A stretch of DNA of 64,000 nucleotides. It comes from Hydractinia echinata. Lineage: Eukaryota > Cnidaria > Hydrozoa > Anthoathecata > Hydractiniidae. The notes under the pieces are model-generated. The model was not told the DNA's origin, searched no databases, and saw only the letters and a program-made list of their open reading frames with translations. The position numbers were made by a program, and so were the translations under genes. Positions 1 to 13,317 of the stretch are shown piece after piece; the first letter of the stretch is position 1; every line of letters starts with the position of its first letter. The stretch lies in the NCBI GenBank assembly GCA_030067915.1, contig JASGCC010000019.1, positions 124,001-188,000 of the forward strand. Direction: 5' to 3'.

Positions 1-468
1 ACTTTTACTGTTCTTCTGTGCTTCTTAACAGTATATACTTTAATTTGAGAAACTTCTACGGAAGAAACTTTCGTGAATTTAGTTTTTAATTTTTCTGTTC
101 AAATTGAGTTATCAAACCTCTTCTTGTTGCATAACATTTATACTTTGGTTTCTGTTCATGAAAATCCTTTTCGATCTGGATAAAGGGTGAGGTGAATGGA
201 TGTATTAAAATTAGTGGTAAAAATTTTTGAAATTTGGTGTTGTCCCCTATAATAAGGCCAACAAAAGTAACCCATGGTGTTAATTTATCTGATGAGATTG
301 ACGACGAAAACAGTGCATTTTTATTTTTGAAGAAGCTTATCTTGCTAATCTCATTCGCTAAAGTTGCACCAATAAACTTTGGGAGTTTTGGCCTTAAAAT
401 TGCTTTATTAATTACGTTTACTGAGTACTTAGTGTTATCGTGATTTTTATTACAATTGTGTGAGGCTA
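1..468. other. no gene recognised
   Basis: No convincing coding region. Around 205-270 there is a short stretch (ending in a CCCTATAATAAGG-type string) that resembles 3800-3885 (CCCCTACAATAAGG), which suggests an old dispersed repeat. Long open frames on both strands here do not look like any protein family I know. Confidence 0.4.
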
Positions 469-560
469 CCTCGTCACCAGGGTATCTTGTATCTTTTCTG
501 ACATCGGGACGCATCGCTGTCCCGATTTCCGAAAAGATACAAGATGCCCTGGGGGCGAGG
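469..560. repeat. foldback/MITE hairpin, CCTCGTC-CCAGGG type
   Basis: Two arms of about 42 bases (469-510 and 519-560) are inverted copies of each other with a few mismatches and an 8-base loop. The outer ends read CCTCGTCACCAGGG and CCCTGGGGGCGAGG. The same outer motif recurs at 1763, 15113 and, in related form, 58951. No target-site duplication is visible for this copy. Confidence 0.75.
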
Positions 561-1760
561 TTTCTGTTTGAGGGTAACAAAATTTGAATTAGTATACCTT
601 ATATTCTATGAGCCAAAATGTGGAACAAAATCAGATAAAAATACATCGATCAACAAAAAAAATCACTTTTCACCATCCTTTTACCACTGTGTTGGCACCC
701 TCTTTGCTAGCGTATGACTTTTCCGGGTTGTTTCCTGAATATTTTCCCTGACATTTCCCTCGCTTTTCCAGCTATTTTTTGCTGCTGAGATATGCTATTA
801 GAACCTCTTGGTCTATCCTAAAATAATATAAATTTGGCATAACAGTGGAACACTATAAAAAACTAAAGCTGCAGTCGACAGTCGATATATTGAACTCTCA
901 GGGGACCGACGTCATATCAAAAGTTCGAAAAAAACTCGAAATGAAGCTCGAGATAGCGAAATTTCCATACTTGTTTACGAAAGTTTACGTTCTTGATTAG
1001 ATTGTTTAGCCGAAAACGAGAAACGGAAAAAAGACAGTATATGCATCTCTCAGCCAACGTTTTTACTACGAGCTTCCGCTTGTAGCCATTTTTGAAATAA
1101 GGAGGATTTCAAAAATTCCAAATTGAAAACTATTGAAAGTCTCTTTTATGTATCAATCGAACTTTTTATAAAATCGAATGTTTTTGTACGAAAAATAAAG
1201 GAAAAGTTGAAGATAACATGATAAAATGAGCTGAAGGGACCGGGGGAAAAGTTCGGGTAACGGATATTCGAGATATTGAGCGTCGACTATAATTCTTGTG
1301 GAATAGTCCAGAAAATCAATTTTTGCCAACATTTTAAAAGGTTTATATAACTAATTGACCATTCAATTCCTGACATTGTGACAAGTTCAAAAATTTTTGA
1401 CAATTCCTTTTTATTCTGGCTTTTCTCACTTAGCGATCGCCCTACTTATAATCTAAATATAAAAAGCCAATCGGTCTGGAAACAGAGTTGGCTATTCTGT
1501 TTTAATGGTGTACCGACAAAAAGTTTTTGGCAGCAAATACGAGGAGTTCAGGCAAAGTAAAACACATGTTAATATATGCTTTTTAATAAAAGAACAAGAT
1601 GTTATTTGTTCTGCTTTATTAAAATCAAATCGAGTTTACTTCAGAGAAGATGGCAGAATGTTGTCGTAACTCGAGTTATTATCAAGATATTTGAGTTTAC
1701 GAGACAGAGATTCGAGTTATCGATAGTTTCTCTGCACAACCTTAATCCATAGTTTGTAAC
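561..1760. other. intergenic, no gene recognised
   Basis: AT-rich sequence with short open frames only. No domain, splice-supported exon or repeat boundary could be supported. Confidence 0.4.
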
Positions 1761-1835
1761 AACCTCGTCCCCAGGGTCTCTTTTCGCTTTTTTTATATTG
1801 AGGACGTTCCCAATACACAAAAAAGCGAGGTTGGG
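1761..1835. repeat. degenerate foldback element with CCTCGTCCCCAGGG end
   Basis: The left side reads CCTCGTCCCCAGGGTCTC. The right arm is shorter and decayed (AAAAAAGCGAGGTTGGG). A small stem can still form between CGCTTTTTT and AAAAAAGCG. It is clearly related to the 469-560 hairpin by its outer motif. Confidence 0.5.
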
Positions 1836-3961
1836 TGTCACCAGATTTAAACTTTATTTATTTTTTTGCCTCCTCTCAAGGTGCAAAGGCATGCAACGTT
1901 ATATTTAAAAATGTAACAGGCAAAAGTTTGAAAACTTTTTTCTTATTTCAATTTATACAAATAGTAAAAGTTAAATTTAATACTGAAAAAAATATATATA
2001 ATTTTAAAATAAAATTTAACATTCAAACATTTCGTGTGATTTAAAGCTCAAATCCATTTTCGTTACCAAGCTTCTTACGTGACCCCAGCGTACGTTAGCA
2101 AATCTTAATTAAGAACAAGGTTGTTTTTTCTCACTAAATTCTTTAAAAACATTTCAAAGTGTTTTTAAAACTCAACATCAAAACTTTAGATCAAATGTGA
2201 AAACTAATTACATAAATATTTATTTCATATTTTAACTATAAATAACCATATAAATATTAGAAAAAAATAAATTTTAAAAACAAATATTTTTTTCTATTTT
2301 CTTTTAACATGCGATATACTTAAAGTGCAGAAACCTTCGAGGGGATACCTTTGCAAATGAGCCATATGAAAATAATTTGCGAACATAAACTTTCGCAAAT
2401 CTATCCTCCTGGAAATTTTGTGAGTATTAACTTTTGCGAATAAACAAAAGTAAGCCTGTAAACCTACCCTTAGTTTCAAGGATTAAACCTCAAAACGTAT
2501 TCTTTTACTATGAAAGCGAAAAATTGAAACCGATATGGATAATTCTTAGCCGGAATTTTTTTGAATTGAAGAAATTTGCGAAAGTTTCTGCCCTAACAGC
2601 AAGAATATTGACGAGACAACATACTAACATACAATCAAACTTAAAATTTTGTTTTGAAAACAAACAGCTCCGTAAAAGACAGAATTAAATTTTGTGTCTT
2701 AATATCACTTATTTTTTATATGGATGTAGTCGATTTCTTGCCTTTATTTTCTTCGACAAACCAAGTCTAACTTTTTGTGGTGTCAGAAATTCGTTATGGA
2801 TGTTAATGAACGGTTCGTGTGAAAATGGTACCACCGAATCATCTAAAAGAAAAAGACCACTATAATAATAAATGTAATTTTGGGGACAACCCTCCCCCCT
2901 TTTCAATGGCAGACGTTTTGATTTCACAACATTGAGGGGGATAGTTTATCTCTACGATCATGCATATGCTAAGGGCGTAGAAAAGGTCTCAAAATCACAA
3001 GTGTATATGCACCTGCTACTGCAATGGTGTAGCAGCTTACCACGTTGTTACACTACAACCAAGAAATTCAAAATAAGTGCTTACCATTCTTTTTTAAAGG
3101 ATCCCACGAAAACGAGGGTGCAGGGCGGTCTTTAGAAGGCGTTGTTGGCTAAAAGAATTTTATTTTCTAGTGAAGATTTGTTAACAGGAAACAGCTCTTT
3201 AGTTTTAAACCCCACCCTATGAAAATTCCAAATAGGTTTAAAACATAAATGATAGACATGTTTAATCATTATTAATAATCATCAGCAGTAATTTAGGACC
3301 CACAAAAAAAATTCCAATTCACTGATTGCGTTGATAAATTGCAAAAAAATTCCCTGACTTCAAGAATCCGCAGTTGCAAATTCGCAAGGATAACTTCATT
3401 TCGAGAAAAAGCTACCAAGCATCCACACAATATATTAAGACAAGACCGCAAATTTCAAAGTTCTAGGTTCGCGCAATTCACTGCATCTGAAATAGTGGCA
3501 CTTCCGCAGTATACGCTGCGGAGAATTCGCGAGTGTCAACTTTCTAAAATGGCTAAAAAATGCCATTGTCCCAAAATTTGCGTAAGAGGTAAATATACTC
3601 TTGGTAACCTAAAAGGTAAATTTTCATTCAGATGTCTGAAATAAAGGGGGATGGCAATAGTGGGGGAGGGTGAATTAATCAAACAGTATTAACTCTTGAT
3701 TTATGAAAGCTTTTGTTACTTATATGTATATTAAGATGTTATTGAAGACTGTTATTGAAAAATGCACGGCGGATTTACGATTTTTTTAAATATGGGAGTG
3801 TTAATAAATTGAAATGGGTGGTAAAATTTCCCGAAGTTTAGTGTTGTCCGCCCCTTCCCCTCCCCTACAATAAGGTTACCAAGAGTAAGGTTACGAAAAT
3901 TAATAAAAGAAAAATTAAGTACAGCTGAAGTTTAAATTACAGCGTGAAATTGTTTACTTAC
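1836..3961. other. intergenic or distal 3' part of the next gene, unresolved
   Basis: The minus-strand gene at 3962-7897 has a splice donor at its lower edge, so at least one further exon should lie in or beyond this stretch. I could not identify it. The longest open frame, at 3339-3644 on the plus strand, has no recognisable domain. Confidence 0.35.
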
Positions 3962-6900
3962 CTTATAAATCTTAGTTGTGTATTTATCATCATCACGAAT
4001 TGAATCATTTTCATCCACTGCCATCTACAAGCAAAAAGTCTCTTTTTGTAAGTGCCAACAAACAAGCAAAAAGAAATAAAAAATGCAATTTAAACAACAC
4101 CAAAATAAATTACCTTGACGTCCTCAGAAGTCGTTTCTTCCTTAATGATATCTATAACAACAAAAAGCACATCACATACTATAACCAGCAGTATACATTA
4201 CTGTGAAATTAAATAACCACAAAGAAACAAACCGTTCATAATTTCCAAGTAAGTCTCTTCTCTGTCGTACCAAGGTAACTCGTCAATGTCCGGGACAGCG
4301 AACGCATTATCTATACGCTCAAAAATAAGTTTCCTTTTCTGTGCGGATATTGGACGCACAAAATTATTAAAAGTTGTACTTGAGGGTTCGTTAAATGACC
4401 GCACAGCTTGTGACGCCATTAATTCTGACAACATGTCATCAACAGGTTGGACTGGTACTTGCACAGCGGTAGACAAAGACATAGATTGCTCTGAATCAAA
4501 ATAGGATGAAATAGGTGTTGTTGCTGCGGATCGATCACGTAGGGTATCTACATTTTTAATTGTGTCTTCAACGCTCTCTGAAGAATCCTCAAATGCAGCC
4601 TTGCTGAATTTGAAATCAACGTAGTTTTCCCTGCTACAAACCGGCGAAGTAGGCGGCAGTTTGTCTGTTGTTGTTTCGGAAGAAGTATTACGTAAGCTTT
4701 CAGGTTTGTAGCATGCAGTTAGGTTAGATTCACACAATAATTCTGGATTAAGCACAATACTTAGACGAGTATCAAACGGATGTGGCTTAGGTTCATCTCC
4801 CTATAATCGAAAGAAATACATTAACAGTAACAATACAGGAAAAAATTACTACTCCTTGCTGTAGTGTCGAATGGAATTTTCGGATACTCATAATTTCACC
4901 TGACTTTTTTTTCTCTTATACCTAAGCATATTAAAACTAGAGCATATTCATTTGTTCAAAAACTACGGTTTAAGAAGTAAAGAAAAACACTACAAACTCT
5001 TACAAACTTAAAATTGTACAAAATAAGAACGTGCAATACTTACTATGGGCATTAGTAATGTTCCAATTTCTTCCAATGTACTAATTCTGGAACGTGGATT
5101 TTCCTTACACTTTGTACAGCTATCTAGTACTAATGTTGGATGTTTAGTTGGTTTAGGACCATGTAGAAACGTTTCATATGAAGCTTTATCTTTAAAATCA
5201 TGTGTAGTAGTTTCATTTTTGATCAGAATAGGCCCGTGTTCTTTTTCCGCATTATTTTGCGTGATTTCCTGTGCCAAAATAATAGCAGTGGAAAGCGGCT
5301 TGTTGTTGACAACATTTTCATGATGCCTTTTTCTCGTCAGCAATTATTGAATTTATAGATACTCCACATGATTTAGGAACTATTTGGTTCAAACTGTCAT
5401 CATATGTATATTTTTTTATATTTTTAAGTTCAGCGTTATTTGGCGTAGATTCCCAGACGGTTCCCTTATTTACTTCAGTAGTATATTCTTTATTATATAC
5501 ATGACTTTGGACCGTCATTTGTGGTACGGCTGCAATACTACCAGATTTATTACAACTTACTGATGACATTGCATCATGAGTTGTAGACTGCAAACAAACA
5601 GATTCCTTCTCACTTTCATCATTGTAATTTTGATACAACTTTAGGAATAAAGAAGCTACTTTAGATCTAATACTGGATTGAGAAGTATCAGAAACCATGT
5701 TAATACCGTTCACACCACAGTCCTCCTCGTGTTCAGGTGTACTTTGCATAACAATCTCATCATCATCACTTTCATCATCTAATAATAAATCAGTTTTTTG
5801 TTTTTTTCGAATCTGGTGAACTTAAGATACCTTTAACTGTGTCTTGTGACATATCTCGTGTCCTCTTAGTGATTGCATCAACAAATGTATTATACGGTTC
5901 AAGCTGGATATCCATCTGCGTTTCTTTAATTCTGTCACTACATTTGATCTGTTGCTTGAATTAGGTTCAGATGTATCCACCATCACCTAATAAATGGAAC
6001 CGATATGAAAGATTTGATAAACAATAAATGCAAAGTTTATTTGATTATATTATTAAGAATTTAATTAATCCCAGGTAAAGCTTGTTTGCTTGATACTATC
6101 AATAACATTATTTACTCGTTTTGATATTTAACCACGTTTTAAATATGTACGTATTGTATGAGTTATTGAAACAACATATAGCAACCTTTCCCCCTGATTT
6201 TCTTCCACAATTCTCTTTTTTTGAAAAAAATGGCCAATACTACACCCTAATAATTCTCTGATTTTCTTGAATTTCCAATGCACAACACTTAAAAAATATC
6301 ATATTCAGTATGTAAATGCTAACCAGGTCAATGGAAGGTGGATGTTTTGAAATTGGTTGAACATCTGTTTCCTCCACTTTGTAGAAGCCTAAAAATATTA
6401 TATCTGAGTTTATGTGATATTTTATAAAATATGTTGGTTGTTATACCATCACAATATTATTGCAGTGGCATATACAAAAAAAATTTAACAACAATTTACA
6501 TGTAACTTTAAATTGTAGCCTAGTATTTTAGAATATGGAAAACCAACACAAACAAAAACTAAGACATGGCTAAAAACAAAAAAATTTCAGCAATAACTTT
6601 CTAAATTCTTTGTTAATAACAACAAAAATTGTAGAAATTGGATTAAAATAATATTTTCCATCTATCAATTTTCAAGCTATACATAACCTTGGTTGGTATG
6701 GTTAGTTTATATCCCACAGTAAATAATTTAAAAACAAAACACAGAAAAGTTACTTGAAATGTTTTTCTGAGAAATCAAATTCTACTGTAAATCTAATCCT
6801 CAAATGTTTTTATAATGAAGATAAGCAAACAATGTATCTACATGAATATGCGTAATATGTTAAAAAGAGAGAAAATTATTTAGCCCAAATCCAGATTTTT

Positions 6901-7897
6901 TATTCTTACCACGCTTATAAAAAAGTGTGTATCTACAAACCTTTTCTTTCTTCATCTGTAATTGGTATTGTGTCATCCAAATCTGAAAAACTTTCCTCTT
7001 CAACGAAATATTCAAACAATTGAACTAACTGGGAACTAAATCGAACCTAAAATAGTAATAGAAATAAGACCAGATAATGGTATGGTATGTGCAAAGTTAG
7101 AAGATATATAAAATTCTGATTGATATATACCCACTTTTTTTGGTAACTGAAGAAATTTTTTGACAGTATGTCCTCTACTTTGTCCGAAATGTGCACATGA
7201 TTCAGTAAAAAAATCAAGCGCTGATTTTAATATGTGACGTATGTAATCATATACAAGTCTTTCTTCATAAACTAAAATAAAAAGCAGGTATAAATATTAA
7301 TAAGATAAAATTTACTGATGAAGATATGAAATGAAAAAAATGTCATTGCTAAAAGTGTTTCTTTTCAAACTGTCTAAACGTTAATTATAAATCAATTTCC
7401 TTAGAATTCATGGCTTTACTAGCGGAGTTCTAACTCGTTTTAAAGTAACTTTTTTAGAACGTTTAGAAAAACTTAGGAGGATTTTAGCTGTTTTTTAGGA
7501 AATGATTTCAATTAGCAGGGAAACCACATACAAAAATTCGGAAGATTTAGGAGAAATTGAATTAGTGAAATGTAACTTAGAATCACAAGAATCAAGGATG
7601 TCAAAGAAAGACAAAGAAAGACAAATTAGATAATCAGATTTTATTTCTGTACAGTATTATATTAAGTCCAGAATATAAATATTCTGGACTTAATATTCCA
7701 CAAAAGGAAATCCATTATATATAAAAATTGAGTTTGACAAATGGGTGGTTCACTTTAAAATTAGATTTTAAGATTACTCCGGATTTTATTATTTTTTAAG
7801 AGACATGAAAACCCTGATCAGGTTAGTTCCAACAAAGATACATTCTCACAGTTCTGGAAAAACAACCTTTCTATTAAAACTTACCACTCAAAGACAT
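3962..7897 (-). CDS. multi-exon gene of unknown function (8 exons seen, 3' end missing)
   Basis: I do not recognise this protein. Minus-strand exons chain in phase through GT/AG sites: 7885-7897 (ATG at 7897), 7135-7271, 6941-7046, 6324-6388, 5045-5954, 4233-4800, 4114-4151 and 3962-4024. A donor GTAAGTAAAC follows the last exon, so the gene continues to the left. The N-terminal part (about residues 5-50) is helix-like and rich in hydrophobic and charged residues. The rest is acidic and Ser/Thr-rich, as in disordered nuclear or scaffold proteins, with clusters such as DDESDDDEI. The large exon is open only if the frame is shifted twice, at an A7 run near 5803 and an A5 run near 5331. Each is explained by one extra A. 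These breaks may be assembly errors or true lesions. The 5954 acceptor (TTCAAG) is the least certain site. Confidence 0.6.
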
Positions 7898-8452
7898 CCC
7901 AATAAACACAAGAAATTATTTCATACTGTTATCTAGAAATAAAATAGAGAGAAAAACAAAGCACATCAGATGTTTTTAAAATTAGAATATTGTGTGATAC
8001 TAATTTTTTTTTTAATTTTGTGCAGAATTTTGTGCCCAGCATAGCAGACATGTTCTTGTATATATACTTGTTTCTAACACCTTTAGCCACAACATTAGAC
8101 AACAATATTGTTTCCATAACTTGAACTATATACACGTTTTTTAATAAGAAACATCTTTACGAAAAGGCTCATATTACAGATATATTTATATATGATTACA
8201 ATTTACAAACTAATGAAGATATGAAAAAGTAAATGTTGTTTAAAATTAGCGGTCAAAACTCTAGAACACTCTAAAGTAATATACATTTTTCAATACATGT
8301 CTAGCATAAAAAAAATACCTAGCAAAAGAAAGTATTACCAAAAAGTTGTGTTAATAAATTTCTTGGCAAAACCTAGTCTTATCAAAAGAAGAATGTGGCA
8401 TTTCTTCCTTAACAAAAAACACACACCACAGCAGTATTGTATTTATGCATAC
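7898..8452. other. upstream region of the 3962-7897 gene
   Basis: AT-rich sequence immediately 5' of the proposed ATG. No core promoter element stands out. Short open frames here look accidental. The RTE-like LINE begins at its right edge. Confidence 0.35.
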
Positions 8453-11400
8453 ATCATCATCATCATCATCATTCTCGGCTTAACGTCCGTTTTCCATGCT
8501 AGCATGGGTTGGACGGGGTATATTAATGACCCTCTTCCAATCTGATCTAGACTGTGTTAGATCTAAACTCAACTTCCTCTGTATCAAGTCTGTCCTTATA
8601 ACCTCCTGCCAAGTCTTTCTCGGTCTGCCTCTGGGCTTTGCCCCAGGAACTATCAAGTCTCTACACTTTCTTACCCAATTATCCTCCTCCATTCTTTCCA
8701 AGTGCCCCCAGCCAATTCAATCTTCTTATCTGGATAACATCTTTAATTCTACGGAGACTTAGCCTGCTTCTTAGCTCATCTGAACTCTTTCTGTCTCTCA
8801 GACTGGCGTTACACATCCACCTAACCATTCTCATATCATTCCTTTCTAAACGGTCAAGATCTTCCTGCTTCACTGCCCATGTCTCACTACCGTACAACAT
8901 AACACTTCTTACACAGGCCTCATACAACCTACCTTTTACCTCAATTGACAGGACTCTGCTAGTCAACAAAGGAAGTAACTCTCTGAACTTTTTCCAAGCA
9001 GAACTATCCTGCAAGTAACACTTCTTCCAACACCCCCTTCACTGCCCAACATATCACCTAAGTAACAGAAGTTCTCAACTATCTCTAACGAGCCACTGTT
9101 GTACATCATTAAAGCTGGAAATACTTCATTCTCTATAATCTCACCTTTGCAACGCTTGCATACAAACTGAATGTCAGCTCTTAACCTTCCACTAATACTA
9201 CTGCACTTCCTATGTACCCAATGCTTGCAAGTCTGACAAAAAATTGAGTTACTACCAACCCCTTTCCTGCAAACTCCACAAGGCCACTTTCCAACTACAA
9301 GGTCACACTTGGCTGCAATGCTACTAATCATGACTTTAGACTTTGCTGTGTTTACCTTTAGCCCTTTCTCTTCTAGTCCTTTCTTCCACTTCTCAAACTT
9401 TTCAACTAATTCTTCCATCGACTCTGCTATGAGAACCAAATCATCTGCATACAATAACTCCCATGGACAACCTGTTCTGAACTCCATCGACAGCGCTTCT
9501 AAGACTAGAACAAACAACAAAGGACTAAGTACAGAACCCTGATGTACACCAACATTTACACTAAATTCATCACTAAGTGAATCGTTAATCCTGACACGAC
9601 TTCTAGCATTGCTGTACATAGACTGTACCATCGTAACTAGCCACTCATCCACACCTAATTTTCTCATAGCCCACCAAATAACTTTACGTGGCAACTCTAT
9701 CAAAAGCTTTCTCTAAATCTACAAAGGCAAAATAGAGATTCTTTCTCTTTCCTAAATACTTTTCCTGAAGCTGTCCTGAGTAAAAATATTGCATCTGTAG
9801 TGCCACGCCCTGGAACAAAACCAAATTGCATCTTATCTATATCAATCCTTTCTCTAAGTAACTTATCAATCACTCTTTCAATAACTTTCATTACTTGATC
9901 AACCAACTTCAAAACCTCTATAGTTACCCCTTTCTAATGCATCACCCCTTGCCCTTGAAACAATTCACTATTACACTCGACTGCCACTCACTCGGAATAG
10001 CACCATCCTTTATAATCTGGTTAGCAAGACTTGTAATAAGCTCAACTCCAATATATCCAGATGCTTTTACCATCTCTGCAACAATACCTGATACTCCTGC
10101 AGCCTTGCCAATCTTCAATTTCCTAATAGCCTCCACTACCCATTCTGTCTTGATCTGCATAGCTGGCCCTTCTACAACATCATCATCAGACAAATTATCC
10201 TCATCCCAATCAAACTCAGTGTTAAGCAACCTCTGATAATAATTCTTCCAAGCTACCCTTTTCTCCTCCTCTGTGCTAGCCAAAACACCTTCGTCATTAC
10301 GTATACACTTCTCACCTACAACATCTTGATTAGTCCTTCTTCATTTGCTTTGCTATCTTGAATACCTCATTGCGCTGGTCTTCCCTTCTTAACACATCTG
10401 CAAATCTGTTTCTCTCTGCTTCTGATTTTGCCTTATACACTGCTGTACAAGCACGACGCTTAGCTTCTAAGTAAATATTTTTACTACCACCTGACTTCCA
10501 CTCTTTCCAAAGTTTCCTCTTTTCCTTTATACACTGGTCAACCTCATTATTCCACCACCAGGTCTGTCTATGTCTAGCTGGTCCTTTCGTCCACCCACAG
10601 GTATCATCAGAAGCTTCTAGAAGACAATTCTTCAAAGTAGTCCAAGTACTTTCAACATTGTCACTATCACATTGACCATTGTGGGCTAACTGCTGAACTT
10701 TTGCACTAAATTGTCTTGCTACAATCTCTTCCTTCAGCTTCCAGACTTTTCGACGGGGCCTGTACTTTCCCTTGGCTTCTTTAACACTCTTCAAGATAAT
10801 ATCACAAACCAGCAACCTATGCTGGGAAACACACTCTTCCCCCGATATAACTTTCACGTCCTTCACCACTTTCTTGTCTGACTTTCTAACCAGGAAGTAA
10901 TCTATCTGTGTCTTACAACCACCTGACTCATATGTTATCAGCCTACTCTGTCTCTTACTGAATGATGTGTTGCAAACCACCATGTCCGTTGCCATTCCAA
11001 ACTCAAGCAATCTCTCCCCTTCCTTATTTCTGCTCCCAAATCCATAGCCTCCATGCACACCTCTATAACCTTCAGATGACTTCCCAACATGACCATTAAA
11101 GTCGCCGCCCACCATGACAAGTTCAGTGTCTCCAAACTTTGATGTGACTGCTATTAACTCATCATAAAACTTATCTTTATCTTCCTCACTGAGTCCACAC
11201 TGTGGAGCATAAACTGACAGAAAAGTGACAATCCCATTACCTATCAAAAACTTTATCACTATAATACGACTATTAACACGCATAACATCTATTACTTTTT
11301 CTACCCACTTCTCTGCAACGAATATGCCAACTCCTCCATATCCATCACTATTACCAATCCAAAAAAGCTTATACCTTGCCCTCCTACCTTCCACAAATCT

Positions 11401-11905
11401 CACTGAAGCTCCTCTCCACCTGACTTCCTGAACACAACACATATCAACAGATCTACGTTCTAACATTTCAACTACTTCACCTGCTCTACCTCTCAGAGTA
11501 CCAACATTTACACTAGCCATCCTCAACCTAGTGTTATCTACCTTGTGATGTGATAGCTGGGTAACGGTCTGACGATGCTCACACCTGACATCTGTCCTAC
11601 CGTGCGCGACACCTTCACTCCTTAGAGTTCCAGCCCCGTTTACGCAGTTTGTCTGATCAACTATTCTTACGGCCATTAATAAAGAGTTTTGGCATTGTTT
11701 TACAGCTGGATGCCCTTCCTAGCGCCAACCGTTCACAGACCGGACTGGGTGTTTTTTAAAGTGACACCATCACTATGTGGCATTTCATGGGACTTCCACA
11801 ATCGCCCCTTTAAACTAAGGTATGGTGGAGGACGTTCAACTCCTCTCTTGTCTCTTAAAGAGACCCTTATGCATACCAGTGGTAAAATATCTCTGACGCA
11901 ATAAC
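8453..11905 (-). mobile_element. RTE-like non-LTR retrotransposon, near full length but decayed
   Basis: The element lies on the minus strand. Its 3' end is a (CAT)n tract at 8453-8471 on the plus strand, the short tandem tail usual for RTE-type LINEs. Its 5' side around 11700-11760 carries a GGAAGGGCATCCAGCTGTAAA-like string that I associate with the 5' regions of these elements. Between them lie an endonuclease, a reverse transcriptase and a C-terminal segment in the usual order. The 5' limit at about 11905 is approximate. Two short copies of the same 3' end lie at 38636-38814 and 38829-39056. Confidence 0.8.
8480..11676 (-). pseudogene. RTE-like LINE polyprotein: APE endonuclease + reverse transcriptase, frameshifted
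   Basis: The N-terminal open frame (11676-10330, 448 residues) is an apurinic-like endonuclease. Its motifs are SVNVGTL, CVQEVRW (catalytic Glu), GGDFNGHVG and a final SQH in place of the common SDH. The reverse transcriptase follows in broken frames: 10283-9942 (GKAAGVSGI, SEWQSS), 9912-9700 (FGFVPGRGTTDAIF), and 9703-8963, with GVHQGSVLSPLLF and the catalytic YADD box. A Cys/His cluster (CGVCRKG...CQTCKHWVHRKC...CKRCKG) interrupts the region after the RT core and resembles a PHD-type finger. The C-terminal piece (8701-8480) has GRPRKTWQEVI. At least five frame changes are needed, for example an extra G near 10335, so this copy cannot make a full product. Confidence 0.85.
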
Positions 11906-13317
11906 TTCAAGCAAATAATATCCTCTTGATACCCACTTTAGTTTTATTCTTGAAGTTATTAAAAAGATACAACTCTAGGATCTAATATCTTGTTCCAAGT
12001 TTTTAGTTGGTTTTCTTATTACATTTAAATGAAATTTAGAATATCAGTGGTGTTAATGTTAAAAAACAAGTGAAATCAAGTGAAAAAAAATTAATCAACA
12101 TCAACTCACTATATATATAATTATGAAATAAGGAATTATTTTGGTCAAAATATACAACTTTGTCACATAAAGTTGTAGAGAAGCCCAACCTGTATACAAA
12201 TTGGCTTGAAGAATGAGTTTCATGTTAAGTGAAATAGAGAGCTCTTTTGTAGAAGCTTGAAACACAGCCCCTAGGTAAACAATACTGAAGATCTAGACAC
12301 ATTTGTTGTTGCTTTTTCCTTTAGTGATAAAAGGAGTATATAAAAAGTTAAAGGTTGTCGGTGAGGTTTTATTTATTGTAGCAGAATTGCATAAAACGTT
12401 GAAGAAATTGGTGGTTACTGTAACTGACAGTGTAAATAAATTGTGTTTTCGTTGTATAAGCTCGCCTGATATTTGCCTGTGTTAGTACATCTACACTTAG
12501 AGTACCGAGTGGCCACTGAATTTCAAAAATAAAATCTTAGGAGAATTTAGGGCTGGAGCTGTCATATTGTTGAAAAAAGTAAGATCCCGGTTAGCCAGGC
12601 TGGCTTATTCCCACATGACAGGTTGTTGATTTTAATGAGAATTGGTTAAGAAAGCCCAGATCACAAGCAGGCTGACTTCAGTCTGGCAAACCGCGTTCAT
12701 ATGAACACCACCAAATTGATAATTAAATCCCTTGAGTGCAGGAGAGAGATTCATTTTCATGTCAAATGGTGTCTTGCTAGAGGCTTGGAGGAAGAAAAAC
12801 AGAAGGAGGAACAACTATTTTTTGTATGCTTTAAATGTATTAAATTTTCTATTGTTTTTAATTTCCAAAGAATCATAGCGCGAGGTGTTCGATTGAGTCT
12901 TTTTTGCAAAAAATTGATTAAGTTCTAAAATGTCCTTAAATATGGAATTCCCATATTCTGTGGAAATCTGGCTCTAACATATCACTGCCAAGTAAAATTT
13001 GTATGGAAAATATATATACTAAATAATTATGTTTGTAAACATTGCATGCAAAATGTTTTCGCAAAAATTTTGAAAATATTTGTAAAGCTGTTTTTTTATA
13101 AGCTAAGGTATATCTGACCGATCGTGTGAAAAAGTACTGATAAAAAGGGGCTGGCCAATGGCCAAAACATATGCGAAAGATTAATGTTTATTTTAACTGA
13201 AATAATAAGTTCTAACACCAGAAAGTCGTTTTGAAGCGAGATATAATTTTCTTCTTTAAACGTAGAGCACATGCTTTCGTTCCTAATTTTGCAGTTGCAA
13301 TAACATAATTATATTAT
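11906..13317. other. intergenic, no gene recognised
   Basis: AT-rich sequence. The open frames at 12303-12485 and 12632-12928 are short, lack domains and overlap on opposite strands. No repeat boundary was found. Confidence 0.35.

Noticed and set aside
3339..3644. 101-codon plus-strand open frame
   Set aside because: It is rich in Arg, Ser and Phe with no domain or splice support, and lies in sequence with repeated TTCGCAA-type strings typical of MITE remnants.
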